Assembly (NCBI GenBank): GCA_014378465.1
Contig: JACMNQ010000001.1
Coordinates: 1-64,000, forward strand
Reading direction: 5' to 3'
Source: Oligoflexia bacterium
Lineage (GTDB): Bacteria > Bdellovibrionota > UBA1018
Length of the DNA stretch: 64,000 nt
Shown here piece after piece: positions 16,962 through 26,491 of the stretch. Under the pieces are notes generated by a model. The model did no database searches. It was not told the DNA's origin and was given only the letters and a program-made list of their open reading frames with translations. Numbering within the stretch: position 1 is the first letter of the stretch; every line of letters begins with the position of its first letter. A program made the translations under genes and the position numbers.

Positions 16962-18113
16962 CTAGTTCTTTCCTTTGAGGCCGGTACTGGAATCGTTTGC
17001 TTCAGCAGCAGGCTGCCGTTTCGGCCCAAGTGTCAATACTTCCATCTTTTTGGGGATCTCGAACCAAAAGGTTGATCCTTCACCTGGTGCGCTCTCGACC
17101 CATAATCTGCCGTTGTGAGCTTCAACTATTCCCTTTGTGATTGCCAATCCTAAGCCGGTTCCCTGGCGTGCGGTCTTTGCTGCCTGCCAATAGCGGTCAA
17201 ATAAATAGGGCTGATCTTCGGTGCGGATTCCTGGGCCTGTATCACGAACAAAGAATCGCAGTGAACCGTGTTCCTCAAGGCATCCAATGCTGATTGTTCC
17301 ACCTTCAGAAGTAAATTTGACAGCGTTTCCTACCAAATTCCCTAACGCTTGAATCAATCGGTGCTTGTCACACGCGAAAGGAACTTCTGGAATTGGTTCA
17401 ATTACTGAGATAATCGACGTCGTTTGAGCAGCAAGTTGCTCCATTAGCTCGTGTAGTTCAGTCAATAGTTCGAGGGGTGTCGCATTACCTAAATCTACCG
17501 ACAGGTTGCCAGAACGAACTTTTTCAAAGTCGAGTAAATCCTGGATCAATCGAGTTGCACGATCGGTAGAGCGAATGATGGTTCTAACCATTTTTGATGC
17601 CGGTTCACTGTCGTCAATTCCTGGCTGTTTTCCTAAAAGCTGTGCGTTTAATCGGACCGCGGCTAGTGGGTTTTTTAAATCGTGTGACACAATCGCCAGC
17701 AAATCTTCTCTTGCACGCGTTGCAGTTTCAGCTTCCTCCTTGGCCGTCTTGGCTATCGAGAAAGCTATCCTAAGTTGTGAACCTACCCAGCCTAGGAAAA
17801 ACGAGGCGACTAGAAATAGAACAAGCTCGAAGACCTGGGCAGAAGAGGCCGTTCCGACTGTGATACGCGGTGTTTGGAAGAAAAGGTTCTGTCCGAAGGC
17901 CACGATCATGGCGACAAGGCTCCCTGCAACGAATCCCGCCACGAGAGATACCAACACGGTGCCAGTAAGTAAGATGAACAATGTTTCGTCAATATGCAGA
18001 AACCTCTGCGTGGCCGCTGCCAAGGCGAGACAAATACAAAGTACGGCAATGGCGAATGCCGCTCTTCCAGACCAGTTGTTAATAATGGGGAATGTCGTTC
18101 GGGAATTGATCAT
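16962..18113 (-). CDS. membrane sensor histidine kinase, KdpD/DUF4118-like
   Basis: The N-terminus has about four TM helices (residues 17-112) in the DUF4118 arrangement of KdpD-like kinases. A short helix follows (115-138), then a HisKA domain with AIVSHDLKNPLAAV (phosphoacceptor His144), and a HATPase domain with N-box LGNLVGNAVKF, G1 DTGPGI and G2 GTGLGLAITKG. All catalytic boxes are intact. No periplasmic sensor and no partner response regulator are nearby, so it is an orphan. It lies 19 bp downstream of a decayed integrase on the same strand, so it may be cargo of a lost genomic island. A TAAAAC hexamer ends 6 bp before the ATG, without a clear -35. Confidence 0.88.
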   Translation of the reverse strand: MINSRTTFPIINNWSGRAAFAIAVLCICLALAAATQRFLHIDETLFILLTGTVLVSLVAGFVAGSLVAMIVAFGQNLFFQTPRITVGTASSAQVFELVLFLVASFFLGWVGSQLRIAFSIAKTAKEEAETATRAREDLLAIVSHDLKNPLAAVRLNAQLLGKQPGIDDSEPASKMVRTIIRSTDRATRLIQDLLDFEKVRSGNLSVDLGNATPLELLTELHELMEQLAAQTTSIISVIEPIPEVPFACDKHRLIQALGNLVGNAVKFTSEGGTISIGCLEEHGSLRFFVRDTGPGIRTEDQPYLFDRYWQAAKTARQGTGLGLAITKGIVEAHNGRLWVESAPGEGSTFWFEIPKKMEVLTLGPKRQPAAEANDSSTGLKGKN

Positions 18114-18131
18114 ATGCTTGTTTTAAGAACA

Positions 18132-18888
18132 TCATTTCGGCTTAGTTTCTGCAAGTCTAACTCCTTTCCAGGAATTCGGGTCCTGGAGGTTGTCTATCTC
18201 GTGCGGCCGCAGTCAGAAGGATACACCGATGAAAAAGAATTCATATTGGCCCGGCACAGTGAGTTTGCTGCGGGCTGATTTGAGCATTTCAGGGGTCAGT
18301 GCAGCGGCCGGGCCGCCTTCACTTTCCGAGTCGAAGTAGGTATTGGCAAGGCGTTGCTTCGCGGCTCCTCTCGGGTTTGGGAGCGGGTCAAAGAATCTAG
18401 CGGTGTTCAGGCATTGAAACTGGCCCCACAGATTGAGCATGCGGATCAGCTTCCTTGGCCCAGTGCGATGGTTCGAGTTTTACCGTCGCGATCATCTTCT
18501 GAACGTAGGCCCACTGGGCTAGTGCTTTAAGACAGCGGGGAGACTCCTGATCACCGAGGCGGGCGAACAGCTTCAGGAGCCTCACTTACTCAAATTTGAT
18601 GAAAAGTTCAGCGGAAAGAAATGCGGATTCGATCCACTTCTGGTTCTGAAGGGGTATAATGGTACTGATTTTCTTCTTCTCATCCAGCTTCAAAAGGGTA
18701 GCCTGAGCGTTAAGGCTGCGGGCTCGCTCTCTGGCCTGTTCGATCTTCATGACAGCGTGGATTCCCAGAGTAGGGAGGTGGTCCTTCGAAATCCGTGCAT
18801 CGTGCCGCTTGCCGACTTTCAACTGTTCATGGATGACGCCCCAACTGGTTTTGCCATTTCTTTTTCGAAAGCTGACGCGGTAACTTAC
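18132..18888 (-). pseudogene. decayed tyrosine-recombinase (phage-type integrase) remnant
   Basis: Read on the minus strand, the conserved text runs RVSFRKRNGKTSWGVIHEQ, then GKRHDARISKDHLPTLGI (arm-type/N-terminal domain), ends at an in-frame stop (18586-18588), resumes in the same frame with ALAQWAYVQKMIATVKLEPS, shifts frame near 18450 to NLWGQFQCLNTARFF, and continues to FFFIGVSF, where TGA (18213-18215) replaces the Gly of the expected GLRPHEID. The reading goes on as LRPHEIDNLQDPNSW to 18132. An upstream stop (18889-18891) removes the N-terminus, and everything after the first catalytic Arg region is gone. It sits just downstream of a tRNA, the usual place for an island integrase. Confidence 0.82.
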
Positions 18889-19029
18889 CTAGGACCTCTT
18901 TCGTTCTGTCCGGAATAAAGTCTGCAGGGATTAGTCACGATCGCACCGGGAAGGTCACCATCACCGACCTCCCAGGTCGGCGGCACCTCTTCTTAACTGC
19001 TCGAAATTATGAAAGATATGGTATGAAAA

Positions 19030-19106
19030 TGGTGTCTAGGGGCGGACTTGAACCGCCGACCTCCGCGTTATGAATGCGGCGCTCTAACCAGCTGAGCTAC
19101 CCAGAC
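19030..19106 (-). tRNA. tRNA with CAU anticodon (tRNA-Met, or Ile2 if lysidine-modified)
   Basis: A complete 77-nt cloverleaf on the minus strand: acceptor GTCTGGG/CCTAGAC (one G-U), D-arm GCTC...GAGC, anticodon loop TTCATAA, five-base variable loop, T-arm GGCGG-TTCAAGT-CCGCC, discriminator A and encoded CCA (19030-19032). The last anticodon-stem pair is an A-C mismatch. A CAU anticodon belongs to elongator Met, initiator Met or Ile2. The acceptor pair G-C at position 1-72 argues against initiator. tilS, which modifies Ile2, lies immediately divergent. Confidence 0.93.
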
Positions 19107-19292
19107 AGATGAATGAGTCATTTTGAATAATCTGAAGAAGCACCGAGGTCAAGAGGCTTCGAATGAAAGAGGACATTAAAAAGGGTTGAGTCGCCTGAGC
19201 TCCGCTTCTGGAGTGTACGGATTCATCCACCCGGACGTGCACTCCAAGGCGCGGTGGTTGCTTTTTCTGAGCTGAAGAGAAATGCTGCTTTG

Positions 19293-20216
19293 ATGAGGGA
19301 GAGTGGCGTGAAAATTGGGTATGCGAAGCCGAAACAGCAGGGTGGGGTACTCATTCGTGAAGTCGTTCAGTTTCTCAAAGCACAAAAAGTGAAGCTTCCA
19401 ATAACTTCGCATATCCTTATCGCGCAAAGTGCCGGCTCAGATTCGACAGCATTGGCAACACTCATCGCAAAATACGGCCGCAAGGTGGGCCAGACCGACC
19501 GGATTCAACTGACCTACGTCAATCACGGCTGGAGGCCAGATGAAGCCAAAAAAGATGAAAGCTTCGTTCGATCGCTTGGAAGAAAGCTGGGAGTTAAGGT
19601 AAAAATACTGCGAATTCCAGGCAAACCGATTGCGCCGGGCGCATCCTGGGAGGAAGAAGGAAGAACGAAAAGGAGGGAGCTCCTCGCGAGGGAAGCCCGG
19701 AAGCTCGGCCCTGATACTCTGATCTTAACCGCTCATCACGCGGATGACTTGGCTGAGACTGCACTTTGGAGGCTCTTCACCGGAAGCAGCGACACTCACG
19801 GGGGAGGTATACTCGCGCAAAATGGAAACAAAATTCGCCCCTTTCTTCGAGTCAGAAAAAAGGCGCTTCAAAAGTTCCTGGCTGAAGAGGAACAGGATTG
19901 GAGAGAGGATCACACCAATCACGAGGGAAGATTTCTTCGCTCAAAAATGAGGGCTGAGTTGATGCCCAATCTCGAGAAGTTGTTCCCAAAGGCCGTAACG
20001 CACTTAGTAAATCAAGCCTTGGCACATCAAGCTGCAAGTTCAGAGGAAAACCGGATACGTGGGACTGAAGCGTTTGAGTCATCTCTCTTTTCGCTCACAG
20101 AGCTGAAACTCAGACGTCCGCATTGGTTGGCGCTCCGTAGCAAACTCCAAGACAAAGACTGGACAGGGGAGATCCATCTCCCGGAAGGCTGGAAACTGGT
20201 GAAGGGAAAAGTCTAA
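19293..20216 (+). CDS. tilS: tRNA(Ile)-lysidine synthase, short form
   Basis: Converts C34 of the CAU-anticodon tRNA-Ile2 to lysidine using ATP and lysine. The PP-loop reads IAQSAGSDSTALA (usual SGGxDS, here SAGSDS). It is followed by TYVNHGWRP, SWEEEGRTKRR, LTAHHADDLAET and EDHTNHEGRFLRSKMR, all TilS landmarks in order. At about 307 residues it lacks the large C-terminal domain, as in short TilS forms. The start is uncertain: ATG 19293 or GTG 19254. The next gene is ftsH, and tilS-ftsH adjacency is common in bacteria, which supports the call. Confidence 0.85.
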   Translation: MRESGVKIGYAKPKQQGGVLIREVVQFLKAQKVKLPITSHILIAQSAGSDSTALATLIAKYGRKVGQTDRIQLTYVNHGWRPDEAKKDESFVRSLGRKLGVKVKILRIPGKPIAPGASWEEEGRTKRRELLAREARKLGPDTLILTAHHADDLAETALWRLFTGSSDTHGGGILAQNGNKIRPFLRVRKKALQKFLAEEEQDWREDHTNHEGRFLRSKMRAELMPNLEKLFPKAVTHLVNQALAHQAASSEENRIRGTEAFESSLFSLTELKLRRPHWLALRSKLQDKDWTGEIHLPEGWKLVKGKV

Positions 20217-20262
20217 GTCGGTGACCTCCCCGTGAAGTCGCTCGCGAAAAAGTCTGGGAAAA

Positions 20263-20291
20263 CCCCGAATTATAAGGTGTTATATAAGGGG
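20263..20291. promoter_or_regulatory. imperfect palindrome upstream of ftsH
   Basis: CCCC (20263-20266) and GGGG (20288-20291) flank an AT-rich dyad containing TTATAA and TTATA. A weak promoter-like pair follows: TTGATT (20301-20306), 17 bp, TAGCTT (20324-20329). It could be an operator or a weak terminator of tilS; nothing decides between them. Confidence 0.3.
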
Positions 20292-20360
20292 TCGGCTGCA
20301 TTGATTGTTTAAAATGCCCATGCTAGCTTCAACTGCTAGAAGAGGGTCGGAATTTATATA

Positions 20361-22304
20361 ATGAAACCATCGCACAAAACCGTAGCACTCTGGCTTGTTC
20401 TCATCCTGTTGTTCGCGAGTCTGTTCAAGGTCTTTGATCCGGGCAACCGTCATCGACGCGAGATCAAATTCAGCGAGTTCGTCGGCTATGTCAAAGAAGG
20501 CAAAGTTGATGATGTGACTTTCAAAGCGGACAACCTCATCGTTGGCACTTTCAAGGAAGCCGGCGCAGACGGCAAAAAGAATTTTGAAACCGTGGGCGCC
20601 ACTGACAATCCCAAGGTTTTTGAAATTCTCGAACAGAACAAGATCATTCCCAATTACGAGCGCGCGGAAAAAACTCCGATCTGGCAGCAAGTGCTGATTT
20701 CGTGGTTTCCGATGCTGCTCCTCTTCGTCTTCTTTTTTCTCTTCATGCGCCAGATCCAGGTGGGTGGTGGCAAAGCCATGTCATTTGGAAAAAGCAAGGC
20801 GCGACTCCTGACCGAATCCGGAACCAAGATCACCTTCAAGGATGTCGCGGGAGCTGACGAATCGAAACAGGAACTCGAAGAAATCATCGCTTTTCTGAGA
20901 GATCCCAAAAAGTTCACCCGACTCGGTGGCCGAATTCCCAAGGGAGTCCTTCTTATGGGCCCTCCCGGCACCGGCAAAACCCTGCTTGCACGCGCCGTCG
21001 CGGGCGAGGGCGGCGTTCCCTTTTTCTCCATCTCCGGATCCGATTTCGTGGAAATGTTCGTCGGTGTGGGTGCTTCCCGCGTCCGCGATCTTTTTGAACA
21101 AGGAAAGAAGCACGCTCCCTGCATCATCTTCATCGATGAAATCGACGCTGTCGGTCGTCACCGTGGCGCAGGCCTTGGCGGTGGACACGACGAACGCGAG
21201 CAGACCCTGAATCAGCTCCTGGTTGAAATGGATGGATTTGAATCCAATGAGGGCGTCATTCTGATTGCAGCAACCAATCGGCCCGATGTGCTGGATCCGG
21301 CCCTGCTCCGCCCAGGCCGTTTCGATCGCCGTGTTGTGGTCTCCATTCCGGACGTGAAGGGACGCGAAGCGATCTTGAGAGTTCATACACGGAAAACTCC
21401 AATGGCGGCAGGCGTGGATCTTTCGATCATCGCTCGTGGAACTCCCGGGTTCTCGGGTGCCGATCTCGAAAATCTCGTCAATGAAGCCGCACTTCTGGCC
21501 GCCCGTGAAGACAAGAAGTACCTCGAACTCAGCGACTTCGAAAATGCCAAGGACAAGGTCATGATGGGCGTGGAGCGCAAGAGCATGGTACTCACTGAAC
21601 AGGAAAAACGCGTGACCGCGTATCATGAAGCCGGCCATACTCTCGTCGGCAAGTTTCTGGTGGGGACGGATCCGATTCATAAAGTGACCATCATTCCTCG
21701 GGGAATGGCACTGGGTGTGACTCAGACCCTGCCGAGCGAAGACCGCACGAATCTTTCGAAAGATCGCGCTGAAGACAATATCGCCTTTCTCATGGGTGGA
21801 CGAGTGGCTGAAGAACTCGTGTTTCATCAGAAGACCACCGGAGCCGGGAACGATATCGAACGCGCGACGGGCCTGGCACGCAGGATGGTCTGCGAGTGGG
21901 GCATGAGCGATGTTCTTGGTCCTCTGACCTTCGGTCAGAAGGAACAGGAAATTTTCCTCGGCCGGGAAATTTCACAGCACAGGGATTTTTCTGAACAGAC
22001 CGCACAGACGATCGACCGCGAAGTACGTGACCTGGTGGAAAGAAATTACCGCCGTGCACGCGAAATCCTGTCGACCAAACTGAATATTCTTCATGAACTC
22101 GCGAAAGCGCTTCTTGAATATGAAACTCTGGACGGCGCTGAAGTCGAAAGGATTGTCCGAGGCCTGAAGATCGAACGGACTCCTCCTGAAACATTGAGCA
22201 ACCTCCCACCTCCCACCACTCCAGCGACCGTCGTTGCCCCAGTCACGGGACTTACGGAATCAGGAACTGGAGGAGGGGCTTCTCCTGCGCCGATGCCGGC
22301 TTGA
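20361..22304 (+). CDS. ftsH: ATP-dependent zinc metalloprotease FtsH
   Basis: A membrane-anchored AAA+ protease that degrades unfolded membrane proteins and regulators such as LpxC in other bacteria. TM1 is about residues 8-24, a periplasmic loop spans about 25-108, and TM2 is about 110-130. Walker A GPPGTGKT is at 200-207, Walker B IIFIDEID at 255-262, and the second region of homology [20 protein letters not shown] at about 304-323. The zinc site HEAGH is at 422-426. The C-terminal tail is Pro/Thr/Ala-rich. SD-like AGAAGAGGG (20338-20347). The length of 647 aa is normal. Confidence 0.97.
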   Translation: MKPSHKTVALWLVLILLFASLFKVFDPGNRHRREIKFSEFVGYVKEGKVDDVTFKADNLIVGTFKEAGADGKKNFETVGATDNPKVFEILEQNKIIPNYERAEKTPIWQQVLISWFPMLLLFVFFFLFMRQIQVGGGKAMSFGKSKARLLTESGTKITFKDVAGADESKQELEEIIAFLRDPKKFTRLGGRIPKGVLLMGPPGTGKTLLARAVAGEGGVPFFSISGSDFVEMFVGVGASRVRDLFEQGKKHAPCIIFIDEIDAVGRHRGAGLGGGHDEREQTLNQLLVEMDGFESNEGVILIAATNRPDVLDPALLRPGRFDRRVVVSIPDVKGREAILRVHTRKTPMAAGVDLSIIARGTPGFSGADLENLVNEAALLAAREDKKYLELSDFENAKDKVMMGVERKSMVLTEQEKRVTAYHEAGHTLVGKFLVGTDPIHKVTIIPRGMALGVTQTLPSEDRTNLSKDRAEDNIAFLMGGRVAEELVFHQKTTGAGNDIERATGLARRMVCEWGMSDVLGPLTFGQKEQEIFLGREISQHRDFSEQTAQTIDREVRDLVERNYRRAREILSTKLNILHELAKALLEYETLDGAEVERIVRGLKIERTPPETLSNLPPPTTPATVVAPVTGLTESGTGGGASPAPMPA

Positions 22305-22371
22305 CGCCTGAGCATCGTGGCTGGATCAAGTTTTCCTCTGACGACCCCGCTTTCATCAAGAAGAGAGTTCA

Positions 22372-23214
22372 TTGAGAGACCTGCTCGCAAACCTGCAGTC
22401 TAGCCTGAGGTTGATCGACCTGCTGGATGTGGGTCTGGTCGCTTTCATCGTTTACCGCGTGCTCTTGCTCATCAAGGGCACGCGAGCGATGCAGATGCTG
22501 ACTGGCCTGGGCATTCTGGCGATCGCGTTCTTTCTCTCTTCGACTTTCGAACTTTTCACCACTCATTGGGTACTCTCTCACTTTTTTGATTATCTGGTTT
22601 TGATCGTGATTGTCCTCTTTCAGGACGACCTTCGGCGTGCCCTGACTCACGTCGGGAAGAATCCGTTCTTTTCGGGGGCGTCCGCTGAAGAAGAACGTGA
22701 AATGGTGGACGAAATCGCAAGAGCTGCCACAAGGCTCGCCCGGGAGCGCATTGGCGCTCTCATCGTCATTGAGAGAGAAACTGGCCTTAAAAATTTCATC
22801 GATACGGGGTCCAAGCTCGATTCCAAAGTGAAGGCGGAACTTCTTTATTCCATCTTCGTTCAGAACTCGCCCATTCATGATGGAGCTGTGATCGTCACCG
22901 GTGGGAGACTTGCGGCAGCGGGCTGCTTTTTGCCCCTTTCGAAGGATCCCAATATCGACAAACGTTATGGCACTCGCCACCGTGCTGCGCTTGGACTGAC
23001 GGAAGATTCTGATGCGATCGTGGTTCTCGTCTCAGAAGAAGCGGGGGAAGCCCATCTCGTCAAGAATGGCAAAATCACGACCAACCTCAGTGAGCAGGAA
23101 CTCCGGCAAAGCCTGGCCGCACTGCTGGACATTGCCCGTGGTCAGATGAATCTCCCCAGACGCATGCGCGGCTGGTTGCTCTCCGCTCGCAACAGAAGGG
23201 GAGGCGGTCCATGA
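22372..23214 (+). CDS. cdaA: diadenylate cyclase CdaA
   Basis: Makes the second messenger c-di-AMP from two ATP. Three TM helices are at about 18-36, 42-58 and 66-84. The DAC domain follows, with IVIERETGL, the catalytic DGA motif (170-172, context SPIHDGAVIV) and the RHR motif (202-204, context GTRHRAALG). The TTG start at 22372 has AAGAAGAGAG about 6 bp upstream. It overlaps cdaR (ATGA) and lies upstream of glmM, the classic cdaA-cdaR-glmM order in which the regulators bind each other. Confidence 0.95.
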   Translation: MRDLLANLQSSLRLIDLLDVGLVAFIVYRVLLLIKGTRAMQMLTGLGILAIAFFLSSTFELFTTHWVLSHFFDYLVLIVIVLFQDDLRRALTHVGKNPFFSGASAEEEREMVDEIARAATRLARERIGALIVIERETGLKNFIDTGSKLDSKVKAELLYSIFVQNSPIHDGAVIVTGGRLAAAGCFLPLSKDPNIDKRYGTRHRAALGLTEDSDAIVVLVSEEAGEAHLVKNGKITTNLSEQELRQSLAALLDIARGQMNLPRRMRGWLLSARNRRGGGP

Positions 23215-24128
23215 ATCTTCCGGACAAGCTCTGGGCCTTTATTTCTTCCAACCTCGGCACCAAGATCATCTCGATCATCATTGCAGTCGTCCTCTGGGTC
23301 GTGGTGCTGGGCTCGCGCAATGTTGAAGTGAGCAAGGACATCCCGCTTGAGATCGTGACGCCGTCTGATCTGGTCACGTCAAACGACGTCCCGGAAAAGA
23401 TCACGTTTCGCCTGGCGGGTCCAAAGGCCTTCCTTCGTGCCATCCTGGATCGTCGCGAAGAACCGATTCGGGTCAATCTCTCGGGGGCCAAGGCAGGACT
23501 TGTGACTTACCGGTTCTTTGCAGACAACATTCGACTTCCGATCGGCGTTAAAGTGATTTCGGTCAATCCGACCGCGATTCTGATCAAGCTTGAACCGCAG
23601 AAGAAACGGGAAGTGCCCGTGCGTGTGGAACTCAGAGGAGTTCTTCCAGAAGGTTACAAGCTCGTCAAAACGGTCGTTCGACCGGCCACAGTCAAGATCA
23701 AGGGTCCAGAAAGTCGCGTCTCCAGCGTCTCTGAAGTTTCGACCCTGCCCATTGATCTCTCTGCGATCCATCAGAATCTTGAAGAGACAGCGCCACTGGA
23801 TCTGAGTCGACAAGGCATTCAGATTGATGGGGGAATGCCGACGGTCACCCTGTTCGTCGAGGCGACTTCGGCCAACTACCGAATCAAGAACGTGGATATT
23901 CGGGTCATTACCGCTCACAAGTACACGCTGGATGAAAAGACCGTGACCGTGATGGTGAGGGTGGATCCCAAGGACCTCAAATTTCTGGACCGCACCCGCG
24001 TCTTTGGCGTGATTGATTTGAAAGATCAGCCCAAAGGAAAGTACAACGAGTTGGTCAAGGTTACATTGCCTGACCACATCGGGCTGGTGAAAGTCCTTCC
24101 TGAAAAGGTGGGCGTGACGCTCTATTAG
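23211..24128 (+). CDS. cdaR: YbbR-domain protein CdaR, regulator of CdaA
   Basis: One N-terminal TM helix (about residues 16-35, IISIIIAVVLWVVVLGSRN) places the rest outside the inner membrane. The body contains about three YbbR repeats, recognisable by the recurring pattern of short beta strands around a central V-P-V-x-V, for example KREVPVRVELRG. CdaR proteins bind CdaA and tune c-di-AMP production. Its ATG overlaps the cdaA stop by 4 bp. The length of 305 aa is ordinary. Confidence 0.88.
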   Translation: MNLPDKLWAFISSNLGTKIISIIIAVVLWVVVLGSRNVEVSKDIPLEIVTPSDLVTSNDVPEKITFRLAGPKAFLRAILDRREEPIRVNLSGAKAGLVTYRFFADNIRLPIGVKVISVNPTAILIKLEPQKKREVPVRVELRGVLPEGYKLVKTVVRPATVKIKGPESRVSSVSEVSTLPIDLSAIHQNLEETAPLDLSRQGIQIDGGMPTVTLFVEATSANYRIKNVDIRVITAHKYTLDEKTVTVMVRVDPKDLKFLDRTRVFGVIDLKDQPKGKYNELVKVTLPDHIGLVKVLPEKVGVTLY

Positions 24129-24167
24129 TCGACAGTCAAGTTAATGTTCAAGAAGGACCGCTTTCTT

Positions 24168-25580
24168 ATGGGAAAATTGTTTGGAACAGATGGGATCAGA
24201 GGACTTGCAAACGAATATCCGATGACCGGAGAAATCGCGATGGCTGTCGGCCGTGCGGTGGCTCACGTGCTTCAGACTCGCCCGGCGACACCCGGAAAGA
24301 GCTCACTCCCGGTCGGGCTCAAGCCACTGGAGTCCAATAAGTCCATGCGACGGGCCAAGATCGTCGTGGGCAAGGACACCCGTCTCTCCGGCTACATGAT
24401 TGAGCAGGCGCTGGCTTCCGGAATCTGCTCCATGGGGGCTGACGTGATCCTGATCGGGCCACTCTCCACTCCGGGAGTCGCCTTCGTCACTCAGAGCATG
24501 CGCGCCGATGCGGGCATCATGATTTCGGCTTCTCACAATCCTTATTATGACAACGGCATCAAGATCTTCTCTTCCGATGGCTACAAGCTTCCCGATGAAA
24601 TGGAAGCGACGATGGAACACCTGATCCTCTCACAGGAAATTCAGAAGATCAGGCCGACCGCGGATCTCGTTGGAAAAGCCTTTCGAATTGATGACGTTCA
24701 CCACCGTTACCTGGTTTTTCTCAAATCGCTGTTTCCGAAGGATCTGGACCTCCTGGGCGTGCGCATCGCACTCGATTGCGCCAATGGAGCTGCTTATAAA
24801 GTGGCTCCACTGGTCTTTGAAGAGCTCGGGGCGGAAGTGGTGAAGCGGGGGGTGCACCCCAACGGGATCAACATCAATGATGGGTGTGGAGCCCTTCATC
24901 CCGAGCACGTCTCTGCCGCCGCACTCGAGTACCGCGCCGATATCGGCATTTCACTCGACGGAGATGGGGACCGCTGCATCCTCTCTGACGAAAACGGCGA
25001 GATTGTTGACGGAGATCAGATCATCGGACTCTGCGCACTTCAGATGGCGTCGGAAGGACTTCTCAAGGGCAACACCGTCGTCACCACTCCCATGTCCAAC
25101 ATGGGACTTGAAGTCACTCTCAAGGAACATGGCATTTCGATGATCCGTGCCCAAGTGGGCGATCGCTATGTGGTCGACAGCATGAGGAAAGGCGGATTCA
25201 ATCTCGGAGGTGAGCAGTCCGGCCATATCGTCTTTCTGGATCACTCCACCACGGGCGATGGCATCCTGGCGGCGCTGAAAGTGCTCGAGGCCATGCGGAG
25301 GACCAAAAAGCCTCTCTCAGAACTCAAGAAGGCGATTCGACTCTTCCCTCAGGTTCGTGAGGACGTGAGAGTTTCAAGACGGGATCCGTTTGAATCCCAT
25401 CCGGAGATCATGTCTGCGATCCAGACGGCTGAAAAAGAGCTTAACGGAAAAGGTCGCGTTTTCGTTCGTTACTCCGGCACCGAGCCACTGGCTCGAGTGA
25501 TGATGGAAGGTGAAAGCCTGGAGATGATCCGCGCCCACGCCAAAAATATTGCCACCGCAATTCAGAAATTTCTGGCTTAG
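24168..25580 (+). CDS. glmM: phosphoglucosamine mutase
   Basis: Interconverts glucosamine-6-P and glucosamine-1-P for UDP-GlcNAc, hence peptidoglycan and LPS synthesis. The start at 24168 ([18 protein letters not shown], the family N-terminus) has AGAAGGA (24150-24156); an in-frame ATG at 24144 adds eight residues. The active-site SASHNP motif has its phosphoserine at about residue 122, the metal loop reads DGDGDRC, the sugar loop GEQSGHIVF, and the phosphate loop [13 protein letters not shown] short insert rich in Pro/Lys/Ser (about 38-60) is unusual. It is the third gene of the cdaA-cdaR-glmM operon. Confidence 0.96.
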   Translation: MGKLFGTDGIRGLANEYPMTGEIAMAVGRAVAHVLQTRPATPGKSSLPVGLKPLESNKSMRRAKIVVGKDTRLSGYMIEQALASGICSMGADVILIGPLSTPGVAFVTQSMRADAGIMISASHNPYYDNGIKIFSSDGYKLPDEMEATMEHLILSQEIQKIRPTADLVGKAFRIDDVHHRYLVFLKSLFPKDLDLLGVRIALDCANGAAYKVAPLVFEELGAEVVKRGVHPNGININDGCGALHPEHVSAAALEYRADIGISLDGDGDRCILSDENGEIVDGDQIIGLCALQMASEGLLKGNTVVTTPMSNMGLEVTLKEHGISMIRAQVGDRYVVDSMRKGGFNLGGEQSGHIVFLDHSTTGDGILAALKVLEAMRRTKKPLSELKKAIRLFPQVREDVRVSRRDPFESHPEIMSAIQTAEKELNGKGRVFVRYSGTEPLARVMMEGESLEMIRAHAKNIATAIQKFLA

Positions 25581-25588
25581 GATTCGTC

Positions 25589-26446
25589 ATGAAAACAAAG
25601 AACACGACTGCAAAACCCAAAATGCGCAAATCGATCGGGACTGGACGGGCCCCTTCGACCCCGTCACTCCTGCTGATGCCAAGACTCGGGGTGAACATTG
25701 ACCACCTGGCAACCCTCAGACAGCTCAGAAACACGCCTTATCCGGATCTTCTTGAAGCGGCGCGCATCGTTGAAACCGCCGGAGCTCATCAGATCACGGT
25801 TCATCTGCGCGAAGACCGCAGACACATTCAGGACCTGGACGTGAAACAATTGCGAGCTGAACTCAAGATCCCGATGAATCTCGAGATGGCAGCGGAAGAG
25901 GAAATGCTTCGTTTTGCGACCAGGATCATGCCGGATTGGGCGTGTCTCGTTCCCGAGAAGAGAAATGAAGTCACCACGGAAGGCGGACTGGATCTTGCGA
26001 AGCAGAAGAAACGCATCGCGGGCGCCGCTGCAAAACTCAGAAAAGCCGGCATCAAAGTCAGCCTCTTCATCGAGCCCAGCCTGGAGGCGGTGAAGTTGAG
26101 TTCAGAGTTTGGGGCAGATGCAGTGGAATTTCACACGGGTCAGTTCTGTCTCGCCTCTCAGAGCGCTCTCGGACCCAGATCCGCAGCCAAGGCAAAAATG
26201 GAACTGGAACGAATCCGCAAGGCTGCCTTGCTGTGCCGCAAACTCGGAATGCGCCCTCATGCCGGGCACGGCTTTGATTACGTGAATGTAAGACCCGTCG
26301 TCGAACTACTGACCGAAGATCCAGGTGACTTGCAGGCCCCGTTGATCGAAGAATACAACATTGGACATGCCATCGTCTGCCGGGCGGCAATCGTGGGACT
26401 GGAGCGGGCAGTGAGAGAAATGCTTTCGGCCATTCAAGCTCCCTGA
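25589..26446 (+). CDS. pdxJ: pyridoxine 5'-phosphate synthase
   Basis: Condenses 3-amino-2-oxopropyl phosphate with deoxyxylulose-5-P to make vitamin B6 phosphate. A TIM barrel with the family start RLGVNIDHLATLRQLRN, then QITVHLREDRRHIQ (catalytic His/Arg region), LEMAAEEEM with the catalytic Glu, VSLFIEP and HAGHGFDYVNV. Relative to usual PdxJ it has about 29 extra N-terminal residues, Lys/Thr-rich; ATG 25589 has AGGA just upstream, but Met30 (25676) would give the standard length. It follows glmM after 8 bp, so it is probably in the same operon. Confidence 0.94.
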   Translation: MKTKNTTAKPKMRKSIGTGRAPSTPSLLLMPRLGVNIDHLATLRQLRNTPYPDLLEAARIVETAGAHQITVHLREDRRHIQDLDVKQLRAELKIPMNLEMAAEEEMLRFATRIMPDWACLVPEKRNEVTTEGGLDLAKQKKRIAGAAAKLRKAGIKVSLFIEPSLEAVKLSSEFGADAVEFHTGQFCLASQSALGPRSAAKAKMELERIRKAALLCRKLGMRPHAGHGFDYVNVRPVVELLTEDPGDLQAPLIEEYNIGHAIVCRAAIVGLERAVREMLSAIQAP

Positions 26447-26491
26447 TTTGTAACTGTTTTATAGACTGATCAAAAAGACAAAGGCCAACTC

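Noticed and set aside
20354-20362. TATAAT overlapping the ftsH ATG as a leaderless promoter
   Set aside because: It would place the transcription start inside the gene, and no -35 fits; an SD-like AGAAGAGGG is present upstream.
20781-21827. 348-codon minus-strand frame, and 38227-39282 (351 codons)
   Set aside because: Antisense shadows of ftsH and der, with no start context or recognisable domain.
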